DNA of 64,000 bases from Prevotella sp. UBA2711 (GTDB taxonomy: Bacteria > Bacteroidota > Bacteroidia > Bacteroidales > Bacteroidaceae): the NCBI GenBank assembly GCA_002354095.1, contig DEKX01000028.1, forward strand, positions 124,001-188,000, given 5' to 3'. The notes under the pieces are model-generated. The model saw only the letters and a program-made list of their open reading frames with translations, did not search any database and was not told the DNA's origin. The position numbers and the translations under genes are program-made. Positions 52,717-61,998 of this stretch are shown in pieces; the stretch's first letter is position 1, and each line of letters starts with the position of its first letter.

Positions 52717-53646
52717 ATTTCTATGGACGAAAAATACATGCGCCGTTGTCTGCAACTGGCTGCTAACGGAATACAGGGTGCAAGACCTAACCCCATGGTA
52801 GGGGCTGTGATTGTGGTAAACGACCGAATCATCGGCGAGGGCTATCACGTGCGTTGTGGAGAGGGACATGCTGAGGTTAACGCCTTTGCTTCAGTGCGCC
52901 CTGAGGACGAAGCACTGCTGAAGGATGCCACCATCTACGTGTCGCTGGAGCCCTGCTCGCATTACGGCAAGACACCGCCTTGCGCTGATCTGATTATCAA
53001 GAAAGGTGTGAAACATGTCGTTGTGGGTTGTGTGGATCCTTTTGCTGAGGTGAAAGGTCGGGGTATCCGTAAACTGAGAGATGCCGGTATCGAGGTGGAA
53101 GTGGGGGTGCTTGAGAAGGAATGTGAGGCGCTAAACCGTCGTTTCTTCACTTTTCATCGTGAACATCGCCCCTATATCATCCTGAAGTGGGCTCAGACGG
53201 CTAATGGCTTTATCGATGACCATTTCAAGCCTGTCCAGATATCCAACGATTTTACGAAGATGTTATCGCATAAGCTCCGTGCAGAGGAGGATGCTATCCT
53301 CGTGGGGCGCGTGACAGAGACGCGTGATCATCCACAGTTGACTGTCCGTGAGTGGAGTGGTCCTCATCCGAAACGACTGGTGATTGATCGTTTGCATCCC
53401 CTGAACTTAGAGAGCCTGTATTCCCACCAGATACAGTCGTTGATAGTGGAAGGCGGCGCCAAGACCTTACAGTCGTTTCTCGACAAGGGGCTTTGGGATG
53501 AGCTTCGTGTGGAGACGAACTTAGGCATGACAGTTGACGACGGTACAAGAGCCCCTTTGATACCTGCCGAGGCGATGGTGGAAGAGAGCATCAGAGACGG
53601 CGAGAACCAGTTGGTGCGCTATCATAAAATAACCCCCGAAAGTTGA
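52702..53646 (+). CDS. ribD: Bifunctional riboflavin biosynthesis deaminase/reductase
   Basis: A 314-residue enzyme carrying out the deamination and reduction steps after GTP cyclohydrolase II. The deaminase domain has the zinc ligands in GHAEVNAF and PCSHYGKTPPCADLI. The reductase domain begins near residue 150 (PYIILKWAQTANGFIDD) and contains VGRVTETRDHPQLTVR and IVEGGAKTLQSF. It is somewhat shorter in the reductase part than E. coli RibD. Monocistronic and divergent from prmC with 22 bases between start codons. Confidence 0.95.
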   Translation: MDKNQISMDEKYMRRCLQLAANGIQGARPNPMVGAVIVVNDRIIGEGYHVRCGEGHAEVNAFASVRPEDEALLKDATIYVSLEPCSHYGKTPPCADLIIKKGVKHVVVGCVDPFAEVKGRGIRKLRDAGIEVEVGVLEKECEALNRRFFTFHREHRPYIILKWAQTANGFIDDHFKPVQISNDFTKMLSHKLRAEEDAILVGRVTETRDHPQLTVREWSGPHPKRLVIDRLHPLNLESLYSHQIQSLIVEGGAKTLQSFLDKGLWDELRVETNLGMTVDDGTRAPLIPAEAMVEESIRDGENQLVRYHKITPES

Positions 53647-53660
53647 TCTCTTCCGGGGGT
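53632..53660. terminator. Hairpin at the end of ribD
   Basis: ACCCCCGAA pairs with TTCCGGGGGT (one extra base) around the ribD stop codon. T/A-rich sequence follows. It also faces the convergent lipoprotein gene. Confidence 0.65.
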
Positions 53661-53685
53661 ATATTATAAATAAAGGTGTAAAGGC

Positions 53686-54489
53686 TTACTTGGTGAGGGC
53701 CTTACGGGCAGCGTCGATCTGCTCCTTAGCCTCCTGCAGCTGAGACTTCAGCTCGCTAACGGTAGTGGCGTTCAGAGTGTCGAGAGTAGAAAGTGCCTCA
53801 GCAACTGGTCTGATGTCGGGATCGTACTCAGAGAGACGGTTCAGAGCATCGAGGATCAGCACGATACGGAAGGTGGTGTTAGCAGCGGCGTCATCGTCGA
53901 AAGCAGCGAGGAACTTGTCTGTGTTTTTGCTTGCGCAGTACATCTGCTCGATGAGAGAAGCTGCGGCAAGCTGCCAGAAGTAGTTGATACGGCCGTTCTC
54001 GTTCATGGCGTCATAGAGAGCCTGAGGAGTCTGAGCAGCGCTGGTGTTCTCAAGAACCTTAAAAGAAGGATCGTTGATGTCGGCAGCCAGCTTGGTGATA
54101 GCCTTCTCGTAATCCTCCAAAGGCATCTCATAAAGCTTGGCAATGCTCTTATCAACTTCAAGTGCTGCCATCACGCGATATTTCTCTGCGAGTGTAGTAG
54201 CTTCCTCTGCTACAGAAGGATTCAGCAGATAGTTAGGCTTAACCTGCTTCTCTTCCTTTGTCAGCTTGAAAGAACCTTCATTGTCACTCTGCAGGAATGG
54301 GAGCTGCTTCATTTTACCGATTTCACTTGCCAGACTGTCAACATGCATCTTGATGCTTGCCTCAATCTGCTCCTGTTCGAAACTCTTAACTACTGAATCT
54401 TCTGATTCAGTGCTTTTTGCAGTTTTGTTTCCGCATGCTGCAAATGCGATTGCTGCGAATGCTACAGCGAGAATTGATAACTTTTTCAT
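53686..54489 (-). CDS. Conserved-looking lipoprotein of unknown function
   Basis: A 267-residue lipoprotein (MKKLSILAVAFAAIAFAAC). The mature protein is mostly helical and acidic, with predicted helices throughout and a C-terminal coiled-coil segment (VSELKSQLQEAKEQIDAARKAL). LLNPSVAEEATTLAEKYRVMAALEVDKSIAKLYEMPLEDY in the middle suggests a compact alpha domain. No motif I recognise. It follows the fused ABC exporter by 46 bases with no promoter between, so it may act with that exporter at the envelope. Confidence 0.72.
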   Translation of the reverse strand: MKKLSILAVAFAAIAFAACGNKTAKSTESEDSVVKSFEQEQIEASIKMHVDSLASEIGKMKQLPFLQSDNEGSFKLTKEEKQVKPNYLLNPSVAEEATTLAEKYRVMAALEVDKSIAKLYEMPLEDYEKAITKLAADINDPSFKVLENTSAAQTPQALYDAMNENGRINYFWQLAAASLIEQMYCASKNTDKFLAAFDDDAAANTTFRIVLILDALNRLSEYDPDIRPVAEALSTLDTLNATTVSELKSQLQEAKEQIDAARKALTK

Positions 54490-54535
54490 TGTTTTTTGAA
54501 TTGATAGTTATTAATAAATTATTTAAATAATATTT

Positions 54536-57436
54536 CTACTTTCTGATAATCTTTCCTGGCCAATCGGTGAAGAGGAAGATGGAGAGAATGAATCCCATCA
54601 GCAACAAGACGGATATGTTGAACCAAAGCGTTTTAATCTGCCAAGTGCCCAAAATCTTCACGCTACTATAGAAAGGTGCGCGTCCCCAGGTGCTATGCGG
54701 GGTGAGGAAGATGGTCTGCATGCGAGGCACGATGTAGCCGTCAATCACCTCAAGCATGTTTCTTTGGTCTGCACCAACCACACAATCCTCAAGTTTAATG
54801 TTGTAATTGTCGCGTTTCAACTCCAGAACGGCATCCTTACCCATCTCACGTACCATAGCGGAGATCTGCTTGTCAGCCTTGATGGAAATGATGTTGCTAC
54901 GATCTACCAGGATATTCTCTGCATCCTTCAGATATTGGCGAAGCGACGGGTAGCTGTAATCACCCTTATATGGCTCCATACCACAGAAAGCTGTTACGAG
55001 AGGCAGGTTGATACGAATAGTCTCCATATGAATAGGATTTACCTCTTCGCCCTGTTTCTCCTCATTCTTCATGGTCTCCAGCTGCGACTGCAACTCATTG
55101 ACATATCCGAAGTTATAGAACTGGGTCTCATATTTCTTCCTGTCTGTCTCAAAGAACGGTGCTTCATAGGCATTATCAGAGTATGAGGTAACAGCCAATG
55201 CCTCGTAAGCCCAGCGGGTGGGGATAATCTCACCGATCAGGGGCACATTGCCTGTGGTGCTCTTAGGTGCCAGGTCTGAGAAGCTCACCACCAGTCCGCA
55301 AAGCAGGATCTGTGGAATCAGCAGAATAGGAATGGTTATATAAATGGCTACTACAGAGTTCAGACACTGAGAGAGCAACAGACCCATCAGGCTCGACAGA
55401 AGGGCTGTGACAAAGAGGATAATCCACCATGTCAGGAACAATCCGTGAAGACCCATGATATAGTTACCGATAAGGATAAACAGCAAAGTCTGCAACAGTG
55501 ACACACCTGCCATATAGACAATCTTCGAAGAGATATAACTGCCGTATGACAGATTCAGGAAACTCTCACGTTTCAGTAACGCACGATCCTTAATAATCTC
55601 CTCTGCACTGCCACTCATACCGATAAAGGTGGCAACGATGACGGCCATAAAGAAGTAGCTTACCAGATTCTTGTTGTCCATCACTGTGTAACCTTCTGGT
55701 GGGGCATAGCGTGTCAGCAGGGCGCAGACAACAGCCAACAGAGGTGCTTCAAGCAATGTGATACACAGGTATTGGACATTGGTAATCTTAGTACGGAAGT
55801 TACGACGCAAGAAAATCAGGAACTGCTTGAACGCATTGGGCTTCTTCTGGTCTGAATGCGGCACATCCTTGATTTCCGGTGCTGGCAACTCGGCTCTGTT
55901 CTTCAGATAGAGCTCGTGCCACTCCTGTGGACTCATCTTGCGCTCATCAGAGATCTCACCGTTGTTATTTAATGCCTTCTCATCGATGATATTCAGCACA
56001 ATCTCCGGGTTCACATTACCACAGGTAGGACAAGCGCTGGTGTCGGCATCCGCATAGTCGGCTGCTGTCTTAAAATAGGTAATGGCGTCAATGGGGTTAC
56101 CGTCGAAGACAGGATAGCCGCCTTTGTCAAGTAACCAGAGGCGATCGAACAGCTTATAGACATCACTCGAAGGCTGATGGATGTTTACAATAATCAGTTT
56201 TCCCTTCTGGGTCTGCTCCTTCAACAGGTTGATCACCTTTTCGGTATCGGCAGAAGAGAGACCTGATGTAGGTTCGTCGAGGAAGAGGACTGCTGGCTCT
56301 CGAATCAGCTCAAGGGCGATGTTCAGACGTTTACGCTGACCACCAGAGATGAATTTGTTAATAGCAGAGCCTACCTTCAGGTTCTTGGCAGCATCGAGCC
56401 CCAAATCCTTTAAGGTCTTCATCACTCGCTTGTCAAGATCTTCCTCGCTCATACCCTCGAAGCATAGCTTGGCTGTGAACCACAGGTTCTGATAAACGGT
56501 CAACTCCTCAATCAGCAAATCATCCTGTGGCACAAAACCTATCAGTGCCTTAGCGTCAGGCTCAGAGATATCGTGTCCATTGATAGTGATACTACCACTT
56601 TGGGGCTTTAGCGTACCATTCAGCAGGGAGAGAAGTGTGGTCTTACCTGTACCTGAGCCACCCATGATAGCCAACAGCTCACCGTTGCGCAGTGTAAAGC
56701 TCAGGTCGTGCATACCATTGTCACTGTTCGGGAAACGGAAGTTGATGTCTCGTCCGCAGAACTCCACCTCTTCAGTCTTATCTACAGCCAGTCCTTTGAC
56801 AGCTCTATAGGCATCGAGGATGGTGGAATAGTAGATGGGTTTGCCAGTGGCTCCCTTTAACACACTACTCTGGATCCACACCTGATAGGCTCCTGACAGT
56901 ACGGGTACATCATTGAGCAAAACGGTATCAGGACCAGTATAGGTAAAGAGCAGCATACCTGTTTCAGGATTCAACAATGTCTTCAGCTGTCCCTTGGTGT
57001 CACTGAGTTCATGAATCATCACATGCTCATTCTGACGGTTGTTGACAAAATCCACAAAAACCTTGAATTGCACATCGGATATCTGAAAGCTCTTGGCCAT
57101 TGTGGTAAACAGATAGTCGGTGTGTCCTTCCTGATAGCTGCAGAATTCCATCAGACGCAACAGCAACAGCGAAGCCTCGATATGTGAAATCTTACTTTTC
57201 AGCTCTGTGCAGATGCCGTCAACGGTAGCCTGAGGGTCCATGCCCGTGACATCGGACATCTCATAGGCGTTTCGTAAATCACTGTAGAAACCAAGGTAAG
57301 ATTCAATGTTTCTGATTCCAAAATGATGACGCAGGTAATTCTCCAGCATGGTTTTTGCCCATGCCTCATCGACACTTTCTTCCTTGCCAAACAAGGCAAA
57401 CAAGCTAAGGAAACTGGATAGTAGTATATCGGTCAT
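54536..57436 (-). CDS. Fused ABC transporter, ATP-binding and ABC-2 permease (ABCG-like layout)
   Basis: A 966-residue protein in one chain. The first 200 residues form a helical domain (EAWAKTMLENYLRHHFGIRNIESYLG) plus a small beta region. The ATPase follows with Walker A GGSGTGKTT, signature ISGGQRKRLNIAL and Walker B LFLDEPTSGLSSADT. A CPTCGN motif sits in the linker. The ABC-2 permease has several helices, a large extracytoplasmic loop rich in charged residues before the last helix, and LLLMGFILSIFLFTDWPG at the end. The ATPase-first order is ABCG-like. Export is likely; cargo unknown. Confidence 0.88.
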   Translation of the reverse strand: MTDILLSSFLSLFALFGKEESVDEAWAKTMLENYLRHHFGIRNIESYLGFYSDLRNAYEMSDVTGMDPQATVDGICTELKSKISHIEASLLLLRLMEFCSYQEGHTDYLFTTMAKSFQISDVQFKVFVDFVNNRQNEHVMIHELSDTKGQLKTLLNPETGMLLFTYTGPDTVLLNDVPVLSGAYQVWIQSSVLKGATGKPIYYSTILDAYRAVKGLAVDKTEEVEFCGRDINFRFPNSDNGMHDLSFTLRNGELLAIMGGSGTGKTTLLSLLNGTLKPQSGSITINGHDISEPDAKALIGFVPQDDLLIEELTVYQNLWFTAKLCFEGMSEEDLDKRVMKTLKDLGLDAAKNLKVGSAINKFISGGQRKRLNIALELIREPAVLFLDEPTSGLSSADTEKVINLLKEQTQKGKLIIVNIHQPSSDVYKLFDRLWLLDKGGYPVFDGNPIDAITYFKTAADYADADTSACPTCGNVNPEIVLNIIDEKALNNNGEISDERKMSPQEWHELYLKNRAELPAPEIKDVPHSDQKKPNAFKQFLIFLRRNFRTKITNVQYLCITLLEAPLLAVVCALLTRYAPPEGYTVMDNKNLVSYFFMAVIVATFIGMSGSAEEIIKDRALLKRESFLNLSYGSYISSKIVYMAGVSLLQTLLFILIGNYIMGLHGLFLTWWIILFVTALLSSLMGLLLSQCLNSVVAIYITIPILLIPQILLCGLVVSFSDLAPKSTTGNVPLIGEIIPTRWAYEALAVTSYSDNAYEAPFFETDRKKYETQFYNFGYVNELQSQLETMKNEEKQGEEVNPIHMETIRINLPLVTAFCGMEPYKGDYSYPSLRQYLKDAENILVDRSNIISIKADKQISAMVREMGKDAVLELKRDNYNIKLEDCVVGADQRNMLEVIDGYIVPRMQTIFLTPHSTWGRAPFYSSVKILGTWQIKTLWFNISVLLLMGFILSIFLFTDWPGKIIRK

Positions 57437-57485
57437 TTCCCTAATTAAAACACTAACACAAAGTCTAAAATTGCAATTTTGCTTG

Positions 57486-57493
57486 CAAATATA
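57486..57493 (-). promoter_or_regulatory. -7 element of the ABC exporter-lipoprotein operon
   Basis: Minus-strand TATATTTG with TTG 17 bases upstream (57513-57511), about 50 bases before the ATG. Confidence 0.5.
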
Positions 57494-57547
57494 TTAAAAA
57501 AATCAGATTGCAAGCTTGTAAAGTGAGTTAAAAAGAATTAAACCGCC

Positions 57548-58006
57548 TTATTTGCGCCCAAAATCGGCAGGCACCTCGCCCCATTTCTGGGTTTCCCACT
57601 TGATTATTGGGTTTCTGAAGTTGTGTGTCTGCAACCAATGCTCGGCACGGGCAATGATCTGATAAAGCTGTTCTGTCTGAGGTGTACGTTCAAGTTTGGT
57701 CTTGCATTTCCGCTTACTCACCCAAAGGATCGCATTATAAGAATCGGAATAGATGGTCTTACCATGAAGTCCTTGTTGCTGCATCAATGCCAAAGCATGA
57801 ACAATAGCCAGAAATTCCCCGATATTATTGGTGCCCTTCATCGGTCCGAAATGGAACACACGCGCACCGGTAGCCAAATCGATAGCCTGATACTCCATTG
57901 GTCCAGGATTACCTGAACAGGCAGCATCCACTGCCCAGGCATCGGCTGTCACTTCCAGCGGAATTGGCAGTACCGTATCGTGGCGATAATCAGGAGGATT
58001 CTGCAT
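57548..58006 (-). CDS. Ribonuclease H-like protein (type 1 fold)
   Basis: A 152-residue RNase H with the acidic active-site residues in VDAACSGNPGPMEY (Asp), GTNNIGEFLAI (Glu), IYSDSYNAILWV (Asp) and ADFGRK (Asp). It would degrade RNA in RNA-DNA hybrids. The ATG at 58006 shares a base with the argS stop (TGATG), so it is coupled to argS. It is shorter than forms with an N-terminal hybrid-binding domain. Confidence 0.88.
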   Translation of the reverse strand: MQNPPDYRHDTVLPIPLEVTADAWAVDAACSGNPGPMEYQAIDLATGARVFHFGPMKGTNNIGEFLAIVHALALMQQQGLHGKTIYSDSYNAILWVSKRKCKTKLERTPQTEQLYQIIARAEHWLQTHNFRNPIIKWETQKWGEVPADFGRK

Positions 58007-59787
58007 CACATTCTTTCAGGGACTTCAATACCCAGAAGGGCCATACCATTCTTCAGCACTTTAGCGACATTACGGGCTATGACAATACGCGTCTGGCGCT
58101 TGGCTTCATCAGACTCATTGAGAATAGAGTAGTCGTGATAGAACTGATTAAACACCTTGGTCAACTCATAGCAGTAGTTGGCAATACCTGAAGGCGAATA
58201 ATCCTTACCAGCCTGCTCTACAGCTGCCCCATATTCCGACATCTTCTGAATAAGCTCAATCTCTTTGGAATTCAGAGTAATCTGGGGAACCGGAGTATTC
58301 TGAGTATTCTGAGATTTTCTTAAGATACTGCGAATACGAGCATAGGTGTACTGGATGAAAGGACCTGTATTGCCATTAAAATCAATACTCTCTTCTGGAT
58401 TGAAAAGCATATTCTTGCGAGCATCGACCTTGAGAATGAAATACTTCAAGGCACCCATACCCACGATACGGGCTACTTCACGACGCTCTTCTTCCGTCAT
58501 ATCATCAAACTTACCCAGTTCCATCGAAGTCTTATAGGCATCTTCCACCATCAGTTCCATCAAGTCGTCAGCATCAACAACGGTACCCTCACGTGACTTC
58601 ATCTTACCATTGGGCAGTTCCACCATACCATAGGAAAAATGAACCAACTCCTTGCCCCATTTGAAACCTAAACGGTCAAGCAAGATAGAGAGCACTTGGA
58701 AGTGATAATTCTGCTCGTTACCTACCACATAAATCATCTTGTCAATGGGATAATCGTGGAAACGCATCTCAGCAGTACCGATGTCTTGGGTCATATATAC
58801 CGAGGTACCGTCTGAACGGAGTAAAAGTTTCTGGTCCAGTCCTTCGTTGGTGAGGTCTGCCCATACAGAATTGTCGGCATGACGCTCAAAGAGTCCCTTA
58901 GCCAACCCCTCTTCCACCTTTGCCTTACCCTTCAGATAGGTCTGGCTCTCGTAATATATCTTGTCGAATGATACACCCATTTTCCGATAAGTCTCGTCGA
59001 AGCCAGCATATACCCAAGCATTCATCTTCTCCCACAAAGCACGCACTTCAGGATCGTTATTCTCCCATTTCACCAGCATCTCATGCGCCTCTTTGATAAG
59101 AGGTGCCTCCTGCTTGGCAGTTTCCTCGTCCATGCCTTGAGCTACGAGTTCCTTGATTTCCTCACGGTAATGCTTGTCAAAAGCCACATAATAGTCACCT
59201 ATCAGGTGGTCGCCCTTCTTGCCAGATGATTCAGGTGTCTCGCCATTACCCCACTTCAACCAAGCAAGCATGGACTTACAGATATGAATACCACGGTCAT
59301 TGACGATATTGGTCTTCACCACCCGATTGCCATTGGCCTGCATGATTTGTGCCAACGACCAACCCAAGAGGTTATTGCGCACATGTCCCAAATGAAGTGG
59401 TTTGTTGGTATTGGGCGATGAATATTCAATCATGACGAGCGGCGATGCTTCTGTAGCGGTCTTCTCGCCAAAATGAGGATCGGCATCAATATCAGCCAGA
59501 AGATTCAACCATGCAGCAGGAGCTATGACGAGATTCAGAAAGCCCTTGACAACATTGAACGAAGCAATAGCCTCGCAATGATCTACAAGGTACTGACCTA
59601 TCTCCTGAGCAGTCTGCTCCGGATTCTTCTTGGAAATCTTCAAGAATGGGAAAACGACCAAGGTGAGGTTACCCTCAAACTCACTACGCGTCTTTTGCAA
59701 CTGTACCATCTTCTCAGGTACCTCCTGGCCATACAAAGCTTTGACAGCTTCGATGGCAGCATTCATAATCTGTGATTCAATCTTCAT
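58006..59787 (-). CDS. argS: Arginyl-tRNA synthetase
   Basis: A 593-residue class I synthetase. The N-terminal Add-1-type domain precedes EYSSPNTNKPLHLGHVRNNLLG (HIGH-like), KTNIVNDRGIHICKS, MVELPNGKMKSREGTVVDADDL (KMSKS equivalent) and a C-terminal DALR anticodon-binding domain. Residues about 490-505 (SQNTQNTPVPQITLN) fall into 3-residue periods encoded by 9-bp repeats, at the start of the DALR domain. Probably co-transcribed with the upstream tRNA-Gln, since no promoter element is visible between them. Confidence 0.96.
   Translation of the reverse strand: MKIESQIMNAAIEAVKALYGQEVPEKMVQLQKTRSEFEGNLTLVVFPFLKISKKNPEQTAQEIGQYLVDHCEAIASFNVVKGFLNLVIAPAAWLNLLADIDADPHFGEKTATEASPLVMIEYSSPNTNKPLHLGHVRNNLLGWSLAQIMQANGNRVVKTNIVNDRGIHICKSMLAWLKWGNGETPESSGKKGDHLIGDYYVAFDKHYREEIKELVAQGMDEETAKQEAPLIKEAHEMLVKWENNDPEVRALWEKMNAWVYAGFDETYRKMGVSFDKIYYESQTYLKGKAKVEEGLAKGLFERHADNSVWADLTNEGLDQKLLLRSDGTSVYMTQDIGTAEMRFHDYPIDKMIYVVGNEQNYHFQVLSILLDRLGFKWGKELVHFSYGMVELPNGKMKSREGTVVDADDLMELMVEDAYKTSMELGKFDDMTEEERREVARIVGMGALKYFILKVDARKNMLFNPEESIDFNGNTGPFIQYTYARIRSILRKSQNTQNTPVPQITLNSKEIELIQKMSEYGAAVEQAGKDYSPSGIANYCYELTKVFNQFYHDYSILNESDEAKRQTRIVIARNVAKVLKNGMALLGIEVPERM
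58274..58318. repeat. 9-bp repeat (about five units) inside argS
   Basis: On the coding strand: CTCAGAATA twice, CTCCGGTTC, CCCAGATTA, CTCTGAATT. It belongs to the TCRGARTAY family but is read in a different frame from glnN, giving TQN-type triplets rather than SEY. Confidence 0.7.
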
Positions 59788-59812
59788 CTTGCGGTATACC
59801 TATTTAATCGTG

Positions 59813-59843
59813 AAATCATCCACATGAAGCATGCGGATGATTT
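59813..59843. other. Hairpin between tRNA-Gln and argS
   Basis: AAATCATCC and GGATGATTT enclose a second short palindrome (CATG...CATG). It lies in the presumed tRNA-Gln/argS transcript and may act as a processing or attenuation hairpin; only the plus-strand side has a T run. Confidence 0.5.
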
Positions 59844-59851
59844 TTAAGATG

Positions 59852-59921
59852 TTGTCCAAGGCGGATTCGAACCACCACAAACAGAACCAAAACCTGTTGT
59901 GCTACCATTACACCATTGGAC
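59852..59921 (-). tRNA. tRNA-Gln (anticodon TTG)
   Basis: A 70-base cloverleaf without CCA. Acceptor TGTCCAA pairs with TTGGACA; the D arm contains AATGGTA; the anticodon loop TTTTGGT gives TTG; the T arm is GGTGG-TTCGAAT-CCGCC. Confidence 0.92.
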
Positions 59922-59944
59922 ACCCATATGCTTGTAAGCGGATG

Positions 59945-59975
59945 CAAAGGTAGTGGTTTTTCGGGCCACTACCAA
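59945..59975 (-). promoter_or_regulatory. Promoter of tRNA-Gln (and probably argS-RNase H)
   Basis: Minus-strand TTG (59975-59973), 20 bases, TACCTTTG (59952-59945), 23 bases before the tRNA 5' end. Confidence 0.7.
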
Positions 59976-59987
59976 ATTTTTCGCCAA

Positions 59988-61283
59988 TTATTTCACTATC
60001 AGCAGGAAATAATTCTTCTTTCCTTTCTGAGCCAAGAGATACTTTCCGTCTATCAAGTCATCTGCTGTAACAGGTCGATTCTGGTCTGTCAGCTTCTCCT
60101 TATTGAGACTTACGCCACCACCTTGCACCATTTTGCGCATCTCACCTTTTGAGGGGAAAACGGGAGCTGCTGTCGTCAGGAGTTCAATAGCGGGCTGCCC
60201 CAACTGGTCCTTAGAAATCTCATACTGGGGGACTCCGTCAAAGACGTCCAAGAATGTCTGCTCATCCAGTTTCTCTAATCCTTCTTTGGTTGACTTGCCG
60301 AAGAGGATGTTAGAAGCCTCAATAGCAGTGTCGAGCGCTTCCTGAGAATGAACCATTACGGTGACTTCCTCAGCCAGACGGCGCTGGAGAACACGGCGAC
60401 CTGGGTCTTGCTGGTGTTCCTCGACGAGGGCATCAATAGTCTCCTTGTCCAACGATGTGAAGATCTTGATATAGCGCTCAGCATCCTCGTCGCTCACATT
60501 GAGCCAGAACTGGTAGAACTTATAAGGAGTGGTGCGTGCAGGATCGAGCCAGATATTACCACTTTCGGTCTTACCGAACTTCTTACCATCACTCTTGGTA
60601 ATCAGCGGACAGGTAAGCGCAAAGGTCTCCACGTCGTTACCCAGCGTGCGACGAATCAGTTCCGTACCAGTAGTCATGTTACCCCACTGGTCGTTACCAC
60701 CCAACTGAAGTTTCACACCATAGTGCTGATAGAGGTAGAGGAAATCATAGCCCTGCAACAACTGATAGGTAAACTCGGTGAACGACAGACCGTCGCGGGC
60801 AGTACCGTTCAGGCGCTGTTGTACACTCTCCTTTGCCATCATATAGTTGACGGTGATATGCTTACCCACCTCACGTGCAAAATCAAGGAAGGTAAAATCC
60901 TTCATCCAGTCGTAGTTATTGACCATCACAGCCGCATTGGCATCCTTCGACTCGAAATCCAGGAACTTAGCAACCTGACGCTTGATGCACTCCTGGTTAT
61001 GACGGAGTGTCTCGTCATTGAGGAGGTTACGCTCCTGACTTTTACCAGAGGGGTCGCCAATCATACCTGTTGCACCACCCACCAAAATAATGGGCTTATG
61101 CCCGCAACGCTGCAAGTGACGCAGCATCATGATGCCACAGAGATGGCCGATATGCAGAGAATCAGCCGTAGGGTCGGTACCGAGATAGGCTGTCACCATT
61201 TCTTTCTGGAGCAATTCTTCTGTGCCAGGCATCATCTGTGCCAGCATTCCGCGCCATTTCAGTTCTTCAACAAAGTTTTTCAT
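59988..61283 (-). CDS. tyrS: Tyrosyl-tRNA synthetase
   Basis: A 431-residue class I synthetase. Motifs: [19 protein letters not shown] (HIGH), [29 protein letters not shown] (KMSKS region), and a C-terminal S4-type RNA-binding domain ([17 protein letters not shown]). It lies 60 bases after yidD, across a 9-bp repeat array, with no recognisable promoter in between, so it probably belongs to the metK-DUF4271-hemD-rnpA-yidD transcript. Confidence 0.96.
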   Translation of the reverse strand: MKNFVEELKWRGMLAQMMPGTEELLQKEMVTAYLGTDPTADSLHIGHLCGIMMLRHLQRCGHKPIILVGGATGMIGDPSGKSQERNLLNDETLRHNQECIKRQVAKFLDFESKDANAAVMVNNYDWMKDFTFLDFAREVGKHITVNYMMAKESVQQRLNGTARDGLSFTEFTYQLLQGYDFLYLYQHYGVKLQLGGNDQWGNMTTGTELIRRTLGNDVETFALTCPLITKSDGKKFGKTESGNIWLDPARTTPYKFYQFWLNVSDEDAERYIKIFTSLDKETIDALVEEHQQDPGRRVLQRRLAEEVTVMVHSQEALDTAIEASNILFGKSTKEGLEKLDEQTFLDVFDGVPQYEISKDQLGQPAIELLTTAAPVFPSKGEMRKMVQGGGVSLNKEKLTDQNRPVTADDLIDGKYLLAQKGKKNYFLLIVK

Positions 61284-61302
61284 ATTCTATTATTTTTTAT
61301 TT

Positions 61303-61347
61303 TCTGATTACTCTGAATATTCTGATTATTCTGACTACTCCGATTAA
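61303..61347. repeat. 9-bp repeat (five units) between yidD and tyrS
   Basis: TCTGATTAC, TCTGAATAT, TCTGATTAT, TCTGACTAC, TCCGATTAA. The last unit contains the yidD stop codon (61344-61346). Same family as in gltD, glnN and argS, here mainly intergenic. Confidence 0.85.
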
Positions 61348-61589
61348 TCGGGCACTGGGTCATAACCACTGCCTCCCCAAGGGTGGCATCTTAGCAAGCG
61401 CCGTACTGCCAAATACAGTCCTTTGAAGGGACCGTGCTTTATCAATGCCTGACGAGCGTATTCACTACAAGTCGGTGTAAAACGGCAGGAAGGAGGAGTC
61501 AATGGTGAAATTGCTGTCTGATAGAAACGGATAGGTAGCAACAGCACCCATACCAAGCACTTTGAAATGAACTGCAAGAACTGCTTCAT
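61344..61589 (-). CDS. yidD: Membrane protein insertion efficiency factor YidD
   Basis: An 81-residue protein with the family pattern [29 protein letters not shown] and [17 protein letters not shown]. An amphipathic N-terminal helix associates it with the inner membrane, where it aids YidC insertion. The ATG overlaps the rnpA stop (ATGA), the classic rnpA-yidD pairing. Confidence 0.95.
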   Translation of the reverse strand: MKQFLQFISKCLVWVLLLPIRFYQTAISPLTPPSCRFTPTCSEYARQALIKHGPFKGLYLAVRRLLRCHPWGGSGYDPVPD

Positions 61590-61981
61590 AGCTTTTCCAC
61601 TATTCTTCCTATCAACTTCCGCATTCGCTCTGCTATCTCCTGAGAGGGATAGAGATCGTCAGCCAACCAAATAAAGGCTATCACCAACGCCCGCTGAGGG
61701 GTAGCAGCCAACTGATTGTACAATGGCTGTTTAGCCACTCGATAAGCCTCGCGCAACTGGCGCTTTACACGATTACGCTTAATCGCCCGCTTGAAATGAC
61801 GTTTCGACACACTGACCAGTATCTGTACTGGCGATTCTTGTTCGTCGTTACGTTCTATTTCCATCCACACTACCCTGATGGGGAAGGCTGCCATCGACTG
61901 GCTTCCTGCTCCGCCAAAGAGACGGTCGGTGAGTTTCATGCTACACAACCGTTCTCGCTTCCTGAGCGTGTGGGTTGCCAT
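61586..61981 (-). CDS. rnpA: Ribonuclease P protein component
   Basis: A 131-residue basic protein that assists the RNase P RNA in 5' tRNA maturation. [21 protein letters not shown] is the N-terminal region; [23 protein letters not shown] is the RNR-type signature. The ATG at 61981 leaves a 17-base gap after hemD; a longer GTG start would overlap hemD and add no conserved sequence. Confidence 0.95.
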   Translation of the reverse strand: MATHTLRKRERLCSMKLTDRLFGGAGSQSMAAFPIRVVWMEIERNDEQESPVQILVSVSKRHFKRAIKRNRVKRQLREAYRVAKQPLYNQLAATPQRALVIAFIWLADDLYPSQEIAERMRKLIGRIVEKL

Positions 61982-61998
61982 ATATATAATAATGTATA

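Noticed and set aside
52680..52832. Extended N-terminus for prmC
   Set aside because: It would run antisense through the ribD start and the prmC promoter; the family N-terminus begins at the ATG at 52679.
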